6,829 nt of DNA from NCBI GenBank assembly GCA_010672185.1, contig JAAHHL010000374.1, forward strand, positions 1 to 6,829, written 5' to 3'. Source of the DNA: Caldora sp. SIO3E6 (GTDB taxonomy: Bacteria > Cyanobacteriota > Cyanobacteriia > Cyanobacteriales > Coleofasciculaceae). Made by a program: the position numbers and the translations under genes. This document shows, one piece after another, positions 6,692-6,829 of the stretch. Every line of letters begins with the position of its first letter. The first letter of the stretch is position 1. The notes under the pieces are model-generated. The model worked only from the letters and a program-made list of their open reading frames with translations. It had not been told where the DNA came from and did not search any database.

Positions 6692-6711
6692 CAAGCCCTA
6701 TCTAGGGCTTG
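6692..6711 (+). terminator. Strong hairpin downstream of lpxD, possible transcript end
   Basis: CAAGCCCTA and TAGGGCTTG form a perfect nine-base-pair stem separated by TC. It starts 75 bases after the lpxD stop. There is no T-run behind it, so it is not a classic intrinsic terminator, but it could stabilise or help end the lpxD transcript. It may equally be part of the repeat cluster here. Confidence 0.35.
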
Positions 6712-6741
6712 CCTCATCAAGTCGATTGACGCGGGTTTTGA

Positions 6742-6773
6742 AGTAATAAGTAATAAGTAATAAGTAATAAGTT
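6742..6773. repeat. Heptamer AGTAATA array, four copies
   Basis: Four exact head-to-tail AGTAATA units are followed by AGTTA. A related fragment, AATAAGTAATAAGC, is at 6627-6640. The seven-base period is the same as in the TGACCAA arrays upstream of lpxD, but the motif differs, so lpxD is flanked by two distinct STRR-type families. Confidence 0.85.
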
Positions 6774-6829
6774 AAGAGTTCAGGAGGAATTTTCTGATAA
6801 AAGTGCAAGGTTTTTGAACTAAAAAATAC

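Larger units (their letters stand above)
6618..6829. other. Intergenic region after lpxD, no gene seen
   Basis: Holds the inverted repeats at 6614-6678 and 6692-6711 and the heptamer array at 6742-6773. No reading frame of coding character was found on either strand. An AGGAGG-like sequence at 6783-6787 is not followed by a usable start codon. The next gene, if any, begins beyond the window. Confidence 0.7.

Noticed and set aside
6781..6829. Shine-Dalgarno-like AGGAGG as the start of a further gene
   Set aside because: No ATG follows. The nearby GTG at 6803 meets a stop after a few codons, and the TTG at 6814 stops after one more codon.

Overview
The window looks like DNA from a cyanobacterium, probably a filamentous one. 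Three copies of the octamer GCGATCGC (HIP1) lie inside the one complete gene. The intergenic DNA carries TGACCAA-type heptanucleotide arrays of the STRR kind known from filamentous cyanobacteria. The large minus-strand gene has an architecture typical of that group: an exported filamentous-haemagglutinin-like passenger joined to a CHAT protease-like domain. The exact genus cannot be read from the sequence.

Layout. Positions 4430 down to 1 (minus strand) are a single uninterrupted reading frame of 1476 codons that runs off the left edge. In order it encodes a long signal sequence, a two-partner-secretion (haemagglutination-activity) domain with an NPSG motif, a Gly/Asn-rich beta-helix of about 700 residues, a TPPEPP linker and the first part of a CHAT domain. 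The catalytic His and Cys of the CHAT domain would lie outside the window. Positions 4431-4974 are an AT-rich intergenic region with several small inverted repeats and no credible gene. Positions 4975-5521 are a repeat block. It holds two copies of a 190-199 bp element with 17-bp terminal inverted repeats, embedded in heptamer arrays. Positions 5571-6617 (plus strand) encode a full-length LpxD, the N-acyltransferase of lipid A synthesis. Positions 6618-6829 hold nested inverted repeats, a second and different heptamer array, and no gene.

The two genes are divergently transcribed and separated by about 1.1 kb, so they are not an operon. Both concern the cell envelope: LpxD builds the outer-membrane lipid A precursor, and the large protein would have to cross that membrane. 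Nothing here shows a direct functional link. No transporter partner (FhaC/ShlB type) is visible in the window.

The most notable items are the exported-passenger/CHAT fusion, whose biological role is not established as far as I know, and the duplicated MITE-like element. The latter contains an octamer tract that differs in copy number between its two copies.
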